From Apodospora peruviana (taxonomy: Eukaryota > Ascomycota > Sordariomycetes > Sordariales > Lasiosphaeriaceae): a stretch of DNA of 64,000 nucleotides. The notes below the pieces were generated by a model. That model did not search any database. It saw only the letters and a program-made list of their open reading frames with translations, and had not been told where the DNA came from. The stretch covers positions 1,302,001 to 1,366,000 of the forward strand of contig JAUEDM010000005.1 in assembly GCA_033439685.1 (NCBI GenBank). Direction: 5' to 3'. The position numbers and the translations under genes are program-made. This document shows positions 44,111 through 55,335 of the stretch, one piece after another. How positions within the stretch are numbered: position 1 is the stretch's first letter; each line of letters begins with the position of its first letter.

Positions 44111-45489
44111 TTATTGAGCACCGGCCCAGAGCTCTCCCGGTCTTGGCTTCACATCATATGACGCGTTGCCCGGTTCCGTGCTCCCAGGCCGCCGCCCCGT
44201 GTTGTTATAGAGCAGCGCAGGGTAGGGCTCGGACGGGTCCGGATATTGGTATCCGTTGTGGCCGGGGCTCTGGGTCGGGGATCCCACAGGGCCAGGGGAA
44301 GCCCAGCCAACACTTGTCATGTGAGGACTACCGCCGGCGCTGCCGGGCCCTTGCTGGTGTTCAACGCTGGGCTCTAGCGTCTGCGGGGGACCGTACCCAG
44401 CCGGGTGCGACGTAGGGCGCATGCCGTTGTTGTAGCCGGACGATGTCGTCGACGAAGGACTGCCAACGTGCACATCACCGCGCACATGTTGCAGGTGCGT
44501 ATTGGGAAGATACTGCATGTTGTTCATTTCGGCTAGCTGTGTGGTCGGAGACATCGACATCCGCTGTGCAGGAGAAGGGGTAGAAAGAGGAGTTCCATGA
44601 TTTGACGCTTGTTCACTCTCTGAACGCTTGATTCTCCCCGCGGCTGCAGCCTGCTGGGCGCCCCTAGCAAGTGCCTCAGCGGTGGCCCGTGCAGCCTCCT
44701 CGACCGTACCGGTATGGTGGTTCTGGTGCCTCGTGAGAGTCGTCCGACGGGTGAAGGTCTTCTGGCAGTCCGCATAAGGGCATTTGTACGGTCGCTTGCC
44801 GGAGTGAATCCGCCGATGCCGGGCAAGCGAACTGCTATCACTGAAAGGCTATAATGGATTGTTAGCGACACCATGTCCCTTTGCCTCGGAAAGGCTTCGA
44901 GTTTGTTTACCTTACCGCACCTCTCGCACTGATGAGGCTTTTCACCGGTATGAACACGCTGGTGAACTGTAAGAGCAGACCGTTGAATGAACTGCTTTCC
45001 ACACCCAGGAAAGTCGCAGACATGTGGACGGATGCCACTGTGAATCCTCTCTGTTCTAATGTTAGCCGTGATCAAGGAGGAAATTGAGAAAGGGTGCTAA
45101 CCGTGACGGGCCAGGTCACTACGTCTGGCGAAACCCTTTCCACACGTGCTGCACGGATACGCTTTTGGCGGTGGCTGAGGTGCCTCGGGCTTGTATTGAG
45201 GATGGAGCTGCATCATGTTGGGTGGTACACCAGGCAGGCCCATCGGTGCGGGCCCCATGTTGTTGCTTGGGACAGGAGGTAAGGATGCCTGCATGGCACT
45301 CGGTGACGGGTAAGATGTGCTCATGTGACCGGAATATTTGGAGTGTTCTGATCCATGGGGGGAGTTTGGGCGATCCATGGACATCTGGTGCTGTTCTGGT
45401 GTTGCGCCCTGCGCACCAGCCTGACCTCCTTTGGTATTCAGCATATTGCCGATACCCATTGCGCCAACTGAGGATGGAGACTGTGACAT
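44111..45489 (-). CDS. C2H2 zinc-finger transcription factor (four fingers)
   Basis: Probable DNA-binding regulator; I do not assign a named orthologue. Exons 45489-45102, 45050-44911 and 44848-44111; 1266 nt, 421 residues. Four tandem C2H2 fingers lie centrally: CSTCGKGFARRSDLARH, CDFPGCGKQFIQRSALTVH, CERCGKPFSDSSSLARH, and CPYADCQKTFTRRTTLTRH. They are linked by TGEKP-like linkers (HTGEKPH, HSGKRPY). Introns cut inside finger 1 and finger 3. The N-terminus is Met/Gln/Ser/Pro-rich and the C-terminus Pro/Gly/Ser/Tyr-rich, as in activation domains. The open frame before ATG 45489 begins with TTG and is preceded by an acceptor-like CTAG at 45509-45512, so an upstream, possibly non-coding exon is plausible. 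It is followed upstream by a very long non-coding tract. Confidence 0.9.
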
Positions 45490-46120
45490 GCTGTGTCCAG
45501 GCAAAGCTAGGACACCTCAACAACAGAAGAGCGGGTGTTTGTTCTCTTGTGGCCGTTCGGCTGATATAGAAAGTTCACGTGGCTATGGATGACAGTTAGC
45601 AAGGTTCACCGGTCTGGGATGGATTGAGCGGTGAAGGAGGCTCGAAACAACACATCAAGTGAAGCTCACAAAGGGCTGCCCACAAAAATGATTGGCACTT
45701 GGTAAGCCACACCACCCATTATTCACTTTCCTATGCGCAGACCCACGTTGGGTTGGGTGAATCAAGCAGGCACCCCAGCTAGAAATGTGCGAAGGGACGG
45801 GGATATGTGTCCAAGGAAAACCGAGCGCCTCAACACTCAGAAGCTGAGGTGGTGGGCGGAAATGACAGGACAAGACAGGAAGGGCGGGGTACGAAGAGAA
45901 TTTTCTCACCTTTTCTGCAAAACCCCAAAGTCAAATTGGAGACCCGACGAGTGATACAGCCCCTCCAGCGCTAGGCGATGCTGGAAACAGCAACAGTCTC
46001 CAGACTGAGCAATTTGAGGGACCTTGGGTGTTTTGATGGTTGGGATCGCTTGCAAAGGTGAGTTGTGCACGGTTCAGGTGTGTGAGCTCGGTTCACGCGA
46101 CGCCTTGACCACTGCCAATA

Positions 46121-46148
46121 GCCAAGTTGACGAACGTCAACTCTTGGC
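46121..46148. repeat. Hairpin-forming inverted repeat
   Basis: Arms GCCAAGTTGACG and CGTCAACTCTTGGC around an AA centre. Eight bp on each side of the centre pair perfectly and pairing continues after a 2-nt bulge. It is about 630 bp upstream of the C2H2 ATG. Confidence 0.75.
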
Positions 46149-47631
46149 CAAGTCAAGTGGTGTCTAGGGTAGTCTTTTGTTTGCTTCGCAAGAACGTTTC
46201 AGGCGCAGGAATTTCAGACGGCCAAAGTAATTCTTTTTTGGCGACTTGAAGACCTAGAAGTAGTGGCGAAGACGGTGGGGTCGTTGATTGGAGACTCTCT
46301 GGAGAGGAAATGCTAAAACTCCTCGTGACAGAGTTCCGAGGAATTCCGGGACGTATATTCCTTGAATCGTCGTATAAAATCACTGACGGCAGTTCACCTG
46401 CTGTGGTGTTGAATCCGCGAGTGGTGAGATGCAGCCGACCAAAACTACGCTGCCAAAATCTCGGTGGGAGGGAAGAACCAAGCCCAGGATGCTTCAGCCT
46501 TGCAGCTTCCAAGATGATGACCGCACGACGACAATAGTCTCGAAATTATCTTGTCCGATCGTGACTCCTAGTATCCCAGGTCGACCGTCTCCACAAAAGA
46601 GAGGTATCGCAGAAAATCGGGCTCGACGCTTCGGATGCGGTCTCGGGCGTTTCAAGAGTGACAGTTCGACGCGTTGTCGCGTTGCCTCTTTGTATGCAGG
46701 AGTATATAACCTGGTAGAGGTAGGAGCATGTTAGCTTTCCGGGTTAACGGAGGCGTTCAATCCCGCGATGGGTCAGTTGCGTCGCGACAGACACCGACTG
46801 GAGAACCGCTCGGTGACCATGTGGTTTGAATACGACAGGGGGCGACGGGTGCGGGACACGTTGAGGGAGTTGACAGAAGAGTGGGTGCGCGTCTTCGCAT
46901 TATCGACAAGAAAATGACCTTGATGGGAAGTGTTGAGGCGTGTGCTGGTTAACGTTGTGGTTGGTGATTGGGGCTGAGGTTGTGCAAAGCTGGATTCCAT
47001 GGGAACTTGCCCGCGCCGAAAGTTTGCAAACCGCGAAACGGGCAGATCATTTCGGTTTCTCGAGTCTCAGTCGTGAGATGCTCCTCAGTCGCGGTCACGA
47101 TGTGGGTGTGGATATGTGGGCAAACGTGCACTCGATTGAGAAGCACGTTCCTCCTCTTCTTTTGATGCTGAATTGCCTTTCGAGATCTGGGTGGTGGTCA
47201 ATGTCACGTACCTTGTTTGTGTTTTTCTTCTCTCCGCCTAAACTCAAATTGACATGGAAGAGCGCGTGCGCAACGAGAAAAAAAACAAGATCCAGCCGAA
47301 AGGAGATGTAAGGTAAAGGAGAAGAAGCAAAAGAGAGGATCAGCTTTTTCCGTTGGTGGAATGTGTTGGAGGTTAAAGGGACCAAATGGGCGAGATGGAA
47401 GCAAGTCGCAATGGCAGTGACGGAGAGGGCACGGTCAAAAAAATAACATGGGGCCTGGAGTGAAAAAAAAAAAGAGGGCCACTGGGCCAGAGAGAGGCTA
47501 ACGTGGCTCGGCACAGGTGAAGAGGATCCTGCGGCCTGGAGTCAACGTGCAGAGGGAAGCAGTCACCGTGAAATGGCAAGGTGCAGGGCGAGTTGAAACG
47601 AACGGTCAACTGGCAAGGATTGTAGCTGGGG

Positions 47632-48387
47632 GGTACCTTGTGGGTCTTCTGAAGCGCAATTGCACCCGTGAGCTGCTTGTTGTTTGGGGTACCTTCACGC
47701 GCATTTTAGCGAAGTGGGTACTTCTCGGTACTTCCGGTACATGGCGATGGACAACGCAGCAAAATCGATCATCATTTTTGTGGGGGCCCATCTTTGTTCT
47801 TTTGGGCGCGCTTCATCAGAGGGTCACCTGCACTTAAATTTCTCCGCCAACTTGAGGTGGAAGACGTCTCAAGAGGCCGACGTTTAATCCATGCTCGATA
47901 CTCAACTGTTCAGGCGAAATGTTTTTGTTGATCCGATGTTTACTGTGTCAAGGTTCAATTGCAAGTACTGTATGCGTTAGAGTTTCGACGGTAAGATTTG
48001 CCTGGTGGCCTTTTGGAAAGGAAGCCATGGCACGCATTGAGGTGGGTACCATGGAGAGAGATTTTGCAAGATGGGTAAGCTCAGGTACGTGAGGAGGTAC
48101 CTTGATGGTCTGTCTGCCTGTCTGTCTGTCTCTGGCTGCTTGAAATATGGATCGAAACAAATCATGATTACCCCGTACTCCGCTCACCTTTGGCCTCCCA
48201 TGGTATCACTATCCCCATCTGTTTCGTACTAGACACCTACGCTCACTCGGCCATTCAACTCTGACTCTGCGTCAAAGACAGCTGTGTGTACATATACAGG
48301 AGAAAAGTACGACGGCACCTTCATACGGACTTACTATACCAGGTACCAGGTGCCCACCTCCCCCGGGCCTAGGCAAATTCAGGTACC
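47632..48387. repeat. Cluster of six GGTACC sites
   Basis: GGTACC occurs at 47632, 47688, 48045, 48096, 48342 and 48382. Three are GGTACCTT. Several GGTAC near-copies lie at 47716-47740. Confidence 0.8.
48111..48130. repeat. Imperfect (TGTC)5 microsatellite
   Basis: Five TGTC-like units, the second being TGCC, in the non-coding tract. Confidence 0.8.
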
Positions 48388-50043
48388 CTCCAAAAACGAG
48401 GGGTCCGGCGATTGAGATAGACTATGAGCTTTCCACTGGCTAAATCTCCAGGATGGTTCTCCCGTCGGCCGGTGGGAGGGTGGTACGTGCTATGGAGGCT
48501 TTTTTCTCTCTGTTTCTCAGTATCTCTCTCGACGACATCAATATGGCTAGTACCAGTTAGACAGTAGCCGAGGTGCTTTTTGATGAACTGAGGTGGTGGC
48601 TTGAGGTTCCATCGTGTGAACGTCCCGCGAGGCTCCCATCTTGTCTGTACAATGACAGAAAACCGCTCAGTCTGGTACACCGCAGTGTATCTCGTGAGTT
48701 ATGCAGCGTATTTCCACCACCTATACACGCAAATCAGCCATCTGCATGGAAAATGGGCGAATTCTCCCCCCAAATTCCATCCTTGTCAGTCAGCATGTTG
48801 TTGTGCGCCGCTGGCATGCGCAACGCAACAAACAGTGTGCAGGATATGTCCCAATGCAGACCCATCCGGTTGTCAGATGTCATTTTCTGGGGATAATACT
48901 TTTTTCCCCCATTCTTTAGGACTCTTGCAAAAGAAGAACGTGACGCCAGTGGGTGTTGTATTGTATTTGCAGATAATCTGCGTGCCCTGCTGCTGCAGGA
49001 ACAAGAACAGGAACCAAATCTGATATTAGGCGCTTGGACACCTCACGATTGATGACCTGCCTGAGCAGGGCGAGAAGAAGCATGAAACAGACAGGGGAAA
49101 CACGCCTGTTCCTTACCAGTTGCTAGCAACATGGGGAGCCGGTTCCATCCACTCAGCCTTAAAGGCGGCCGGAGTGTGCGTGTGTGGTTTGACGTGAACA
49201 GGGGGGCCATACGGAGGGTTTATTACGCTGCAGCAGGCCTGTTGTTCACAGATCGCCAAACGGCCAACAAATTATGCCAGGAGGGGAATGGAAGAATGGG
49301 AGAAGGGGGAAAAGCTTCCACACGGCTTCCATGGATCCTTCGATGGGTGGTCCTGGCCCGTTCTTGACGCCCTCCCGGTTGTGCTTGTTTATTACACGCT
49401 TTCAATCGCTGCAGTGTTTGTAACCGTACGATTTCACGGGATACGTACACGTGGAAGTTGTGTGCAGCTACGGCAAAGCAAGCGGTGTGTGCGTGTAGGA
49501 AAAGGGCGATGGATGATCTGTGCTGGTCTCCAAGTTTTGATTTTCAATTTAAAACGCCTTTATTCCAGACAGCCTGGAGAAAGCCGTACCAAGTAAACCC
49601 CCGGTGACGAGCGGATGTGCTGACCGACAAAAAGACATTTGGTGAAGCTCGACTGCTTGGTCGCTGTCAGGTCTCTTTGGAAGTTATGCAGGTGCCAGAA
49701 AGGGGCTCGCATCTTGCCTGCAGAGTGCAGACGCCCGGCTGCCAAGGAGGACGACTGAGAATTAGATTGGGCAGATTCTGGGGAGATTGGGATCATGGAC
49801 GGATGAAGGTTCCGTCGTCGACGGTCGATATTATCGTGGCCTCTCTCTGGTCGCTGGATCGTCCTTGCTTCTGGTTGGATGCTGTGGAGTTGCCGATGGG
49901 CCAGTGCATGAAAAAGTCCATTTCGGCCGTGTGTGCTGCCCTCCAGCTCGCCCTGGGTGAAGGCGGGGACGCGGACAGGGATGCGGCACCGACCTGAGAT
50001 TGACCCCTGGTCCCTGGACCTCTGGAGTGCCTGGCTGGGGGAC

Positions 50044-50071
50044 GCCTTCCAGAAGCCTTCCAGAAGGCTTC
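50044..50071. repeat. Tandem 11-mer with overlapping inverted repeat
   Basis: GCCTTCCAGAA is repeated twice in tandem (50044-50065). GAAGCCTT/AAGGCTTC arms (50052-50059 and 50064-50071) form a hairpin with a 4-nt loop. The alternating TTC/GAA units resemble a gapped heat-shock element. Confidence 0.7.
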
Positions 50072-50370
50072 GATGCGCCAGGACCAGGACGTCAGGGACA
50101 CCCAGGCGGAGGTTTGGGAAAATGCACTTTGCCTCACGACGGCTCTGAGGGAGTGAGGGGGGACCTGAGATGGGATATGGAACTCCTGCGCTAAGTTGCA
50201 CCGCGAACCGCAAACCACAAACCATGCAACCACTCGGGGCAGTGCCAAGTCAATGCAAAGGAGCTTGGGACAAGGATCGTCTTTCCATGATATTGGCTGG
50301 CTGTAGTTGCGGGCTACATGTGGACAGCATTGGATGTCGGCTGAGTTGGACGGACTGTGGAGAGGATGGG

Positions 50371-50454
50371 AATGGAAGCTGGAAGAATGAATGATGTTTG
50401 TCGTTTGTCTCTTGAGTCGCAGTTGCTGTTCCAGGTTGCTTCCAGCTTCCCATT
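50371..50454. repeat. Inverted repeat with 12-bp perfect arms
   Basis: GGAAGCTGGAAG (50374-50385) and CTTCCAGCTTCC (50439-50450) are perfect reverse complements about 53 nt apart. With one single-base indel the pairing extends to AATG/CATT outside. Confidence 0.8.
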
Positions 50455-51875
50455 AGACATGCCTGAGTGAACGAACCATGTAATCCGTACGGAGTGTCCT
50501 ACGGATAGTGCCAGGGCAGGCACGGCTCGGGGGCACGGAACAGGGAAGTTGGGAACGCGCTGAGGATTCGATGATTTGGATGGCAACCACGAAGAGAAAG
50601 GTGGGAAGGAAGAACAAGGGGAAAGCTTCCATTTCCCTTCGATAATGCTTCTCCCGCCAGCGACCAACCGATGGCACACATCACTGCAAGGGCACTGACA
50701 GCGAGCGCTCCAGGGAGTCCAGGCACTGGCACTAGGACACTCACACTGCATCATCACGGACCATTTCCGTGACCCTGGCCCTGACCAAGTGACCATGGCA
50801 CTGTTTGGCATCCTTGATTGACGTCCTCCCGACTTCCCTCGTCGCTCACTCATGCACGATGCAGGACGGGATTCCGGACTAGAACTACCAGCCGACCTCG
50901 ACAGCCCAACTACCTAACCAATTCATGCCAAGTGCCATTATCATCTTTCAGCTGTGCCTCGTCTGCCCTCCATGCCCTTCCATTGGGGAGGCGATGGAAA
51001 GTCGCAAACTCGCAGGTTGCAGAGAGACCATTATGATTACGATTCTTGCAGTTACGCCGCATCTACACCACAGAGGGCAGGTCCATTCCATCCACATCCA
51101 CATCCACCCACGGACGGCGAGCGCGGGTTTCAGGTCGATGGTGAACCTGGACGACGAGACCAAGTAACGCTGTAAGCGCGGACGTGGGTGTGTATGTGTT
51201 TGCTCGCGTATCTGCGTCAAGGGAAGCCGCACGCTGCTCTGTGCCCCTCGCATTATGTTGCACTCGCTCGGTCACTCGGTCACTAAATTACCTAAATTGA
51301 TCGATTCAAAACATCAGGTATCGACAGGATGGATACCTAGCGGAAGTCGCCGACATGTCCAGTTTCTGTCCCAAGTCGGCTTTCAACGTGGAAAGCCCCA
51401 GGCCTGAAATTGTCACCGAGACAATAGTCTATCCAGATAGGTATGATCTCTTTTCGTTATCAACGTGGCTTGAAAATGTCACTCTCGAGTCTTGCGTCAA
51501 GCCGTGCCCGAGTTTGATTGTCTGGGCGGCATGGAGATCTAGCGCAGGCGCGCATCTTTCCCAAACCAGAAACACACTTCCAGGTTGGACCCTTCTTTTC
51601 ATCCAAAAAAAAGGTCAAACCTCGGCCAAATTGGTTTTCAAATCTAAACGACAAAAATTAAAAAGAAAAAACTGGCAATTTTACGTCATTCGGGTCAAAG
51701 CTCACTTTGGCGCTTAACAGATAATCTGCTGCTCTGGTTGTGGTTGCTGGGCCACAAAAGACTGCCTTGAACTACCGACCAGTTGGCTGTGGTCGGTGTC
51801 ACCGATCCCTCGTTTCACTGATCTTGGAGACCTCAATTATTTACCTTTTTCCTTTACCGTGGTACCTTAGGTGCT

Positions 51876-51925
51876 GGACACGGTGCGCGGTCGGTCCCCG
51901 TGTCCGGGACCCGGCCGGTACCGGC
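51876..51925. repeat. GC-rich hairpin and 12-bp palindrome
   Basis: GGACACGG (51876-51883) pairs with CCGTGTCC (51898-51905). Directly after it lies the perfect palindrome GCCGGTACCGGC (51914-51925). This is a GC-rich island within about 130 bp. Confidence 0.8.
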
Positions 51926-52789
51926 AGCTGCTTCGCCACCCGCCCGCCCCTTGGCCCGGGCTCTGCCGGATGGGGCCGTAAAGGTCGACGACGCTTACAA
52001 TATTGATATATATCTCATTGGGCGTCAAGTGTCTATCTGCGATTCAGAGAAGCTTAAAGAGTCCCTATCTACGAGTGTACTAGGCTGAAAGAACGGTGAA
52101 GGAGGAAAGCTGTTGCTCCTTGGAAGAGAAACGCGTGTAAAGAAAAGGAGGAGGCGAAAAAGAGTACCGCAAAGCCTATTAATTCTTCAAGAGACAAATG
52201 AACTCACCGAGCTCAAGCCCCCCTGGCGGGAGAAAATACCGCAAAGTGAAGGCAACCGAGCAGTATATGGCCCATGCTTCATGGACTATTCTTCTCGGTG
52301 GTCTAGATAGGGTGCTGGCTATGACTACACGCACGTGGAAAGGGCGGTTTTAACCTGTTGTCCGACCGAGGTATGAAACCTCCCTCGCTCCAAGTCTTCA
52401 TGGCCACTGAAAAAGATCTGTCGATCAAAAAGCCTACGTAAAGGCCGATATTGGCCGAGGCAGACTGGATACGACTTTCTGTTCACGGTTCTGTTGATAC
52501 TTTCAGAACCTCGGTAGGGAGGTGACCGTCTCTTGCACTGAATCTCGCGACGAATCCAGTCTCTCCTGTTGCAGGCTGGCATCCTCGACCCCCATATCGA
52601 AATACAAAACGTACTCTGACAACACAGCTTTGTGGTAGCGACTGTTCTGAAGTGAAAGATATCCAAAGTTCACCGGTGATTGGCAGGTTCTCTAATATAA
52701 GAACAGGAGACAACACAAAACAGCGGAGTTATATGCTCAGGATATAGGTATCTTTACTATTCAACTTTAACACCATAATAGTCAGTAGG

Positions 52790-52802
52790 CTGTTCAGAAC
52801 AG
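52790..52802. repeat. Short palindrome CTGTTCAGAACAG
   Basis: Six-bp perfect arms around one A, followed by a short CAGA-rich run. Function unknown. Confidence 0.6.
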
Positions 52803-55335
52803 ACAGACAGATATCTGATCAAGCCGTGCGTCTCGCCCTCGTTACATTAAGACACGGATCAGGAAAGAAGAACAGAAAGGGGTCGGGCTAGCTATCGGAA
52901 AGATTCCCCCCTCCGGTGATCTGGTCCGTGATTCACACAGACCAGTCAGTAATTTGATTCCCAACCAAGGTGGTATCAACTTCTCGACCGTTTCTGAAGT
53001 TAGTCTGACGTTCTCGGGCCGTCTCTAGGCAGCTAAACGACTAACTGCTCAGCCGGAACAAACACTCCTTCGGCAACAGTAACCGACTCCAACAATCTTG
53101 GTCAGAGAAAGATCAACGTGGCGATGTATTATGGGTGTTCTCTGTACCCCGGAGCTCTTAACCAGAGCAACCTAGGCGTGATGACTTTCCCCCTATTCAG
53201 GTCATCAACATCATCCTGCGAAACAAAGCAGCAGTATAACCCACCGCCCTATCTTGACTCAACCTACAACAAGTCCGAAACAAAGGATCGTTCGGGGGAG
53301 AAGGTGGTTTAATCAAAACTAGAACCAACCGTTTGCATTATGTGTACGAACGGAACATAGCATGGTGCATAGTCGCGGTCCTGTCACCACCTACTGAACA
53401 AACAAAACTCCCGTGGACGTTAATGAAGACGTTAGAGAAGGATACCAGGATATCCCACGGTGATTCATGCCTAGTTTATGACGAGCTGAGCAATGTTGAC
53501 GATGGACGAATAGGAGCAGCAGGACTTCTTTGATGGAGATAATTGCAAATTGGCGAAAGTTAAGACAGGGAGGGCTGAACGAGCAAGCCATTGAAACCAC
53601 CGATCGATGCTTACAGTTCTATTGTGGACACAGCCGCACCACTTTATATAATTGAAGACTCCGGACGTGATGACCCCCCCATTTGGATGGTGTATTGAGA
53701 GGCGTCCAGACATGCAATACCTGGTGAGAGTTATACCACCTTTTCTTTCATTTTGGTGCGTGAAACAAGATGTAAAAATGATGGAAGGATGTACTACTAC
53801 TATGTGTCAGGAAGTCAGTCACGAACGAAGTGATGAAAACAAGAAAAAAACATACAGCACCAGGGATTCGCTGGTCGTCACCGACCCAACTACTAGTCTG
53901 GCGATTAGTGGCTTATCTATGGGAGAGCGGACGGGATCCCGAGCTTTCCACTATCTATGGCCGTATGTGACAGTTCTTGCAAGAAGCGGCGTTTATGAGG
54001 AAGAGGAAAGGGGGTTTCGTGAGCTGGGGGGTGTTTCCTGCTACCTACGTACTTCAACCTTGGCTATGGGTCGCCAGGCATCGAGTTCTCTTTCCATCCC
54101 CATCCATCCTACGTGGTGTTGATACATGCTCTTCTTCTTGGGCCAGGAATTACTGTATCAGTTACCCTGCCCAGCACAAGAGGCGAGAGGGGGGACAAGC
54201 CCCTAGGGACTGACAATGTAGGACCCGACAGTGAGCGATCAGATGGCCTCCATTCCAAGGTGAGGTGCAACAATGCGCAGTCTCTACTAGCAGTGAGTGA
54301 TCATTTACTAGCCAGTCTATTGTTAGGATGCTGTTTGTTGAATCTGGACCTCGCTGAGTTTGGTCGGTACCTGAGTTGTTGATACAAAGTCACTAATATA
54401 ACGAGATCCTTGACTCAAATCCAGATCCTGCCAGTACCGCAGAGGCATGTTGGAGCTTGTCAGCTGAAGGTCCAACTACCTATTCCCCGAGCAGCAAGGT
54501 GGGCGGGAATCTGTTGTACATAACCTCCCTCCTAGAATTACTGTCCAACTTTAGATGTGTTGTGATCATCCCAGATACTGTAATTCGCTGGAGTTAGATA
54601 TTCCATTCGCCGATACCTTGACGTTATGAAAATCTGACCTGTACTTAAGTTTATATAACATGCACATCAATGACTTCACGGAATGTGTGGCTGTTGTCAT
54701 CCTTATAGATACAACTACACTGGTATATTGAGATACCTGACGAGTTAAACAGTCTCAACGGCTCACTCACCTCGACTGCCCGACCTTTCTTTCGCTCACC
54801 CATCCTTCGCAAAAGAGTAGAGACAAATTTGAGGCAAAAAATTCATGTTTTCACCTGCTGCCTGCCTACTTACATACCTAAGTAAGCAGGCACTTACCGA
54901 CTGATCCATGTATGAGATCCCATCTTTAAGGATCCAATTTACCTTGAATATGTTCTCGCAAATTTGACAAGTGACAAAAGACTTTCAAAAGTCCCTCCCA
55001 GAATACCAAATCAACTCCTGTCTACCAGAAGCTCGCGACCGAAAAGGCATCAATAAACCCTCCAGGCTCTCTGTCATGACCGATTTTCAAATGAAGATAG
55101 GAAAGCCCAAAGTCGTGAATCACCGCGACAATTGAAATAGTCAGAGAGAAACCGGGAACAAAAACCGCCAGCCAGGGTCCCCTCCCATATAATCAAGCAA
55201 CCAAGAAACGCCATTCCATATGTATTTCTTTTGTCCCATGCATATCAACCCACCCCAAAAGATAGAGAGGGCAGGCGGCTATAACCCGAACCCACCAGAG
55301 CATTTCATTACAGCACGAACACAGCCCTCCTCTTC

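Larger units (their letters stand above)
45490..55335. other. 9.8-kb gene-poor tract upstream of C2H2 gene
   Basis: No credible protein gene. The longest ORFs (221 codons at 49560-50225 minus and 179 codons at 50314-50853 minus) have biased, motif-free composition, overlap others in all frames and lack splice-supported partners. Six-frame reading shows no reverse transcriptase, transposase or integrase. Base composition by eye is not strongly AT-shifted, so it does not look like heavily RIP-mutated repeat DNA. It should include the promoter and leader of the C2H2 gene on the left and the 3' flank of the TFIIE beta gene on the right. Inverted repeats and a GGTACC cluster are listed separately. 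Confidence 0.65.

Noticed and set aside
49560..50225. 221-codon minus-strand frame in the gene-poor tract
   Set aside because: Ser/Arg/Pro/His-biased, no motif, overlapped by other frames, no splice partners.
50314..50853. 179-codon minus-strand frame
   Set aside because: Low-complexity composition with scattered Cys and Ser; spans the inverted repeat at 50371-50454; no family resemblance.
53652..54122. 156-codon plus-strand frame
   Set aside because: No motif or splice support; composition is not coding-like.
45490..55335. tRNA or 5S genes in the long gap
   Set aside because: I looked for B-box-like GGTTCRANNCC on both strands and found no convincing cloverleaf; a covariance-model scan (tRNAscan-SE, Infernal) would settle it.
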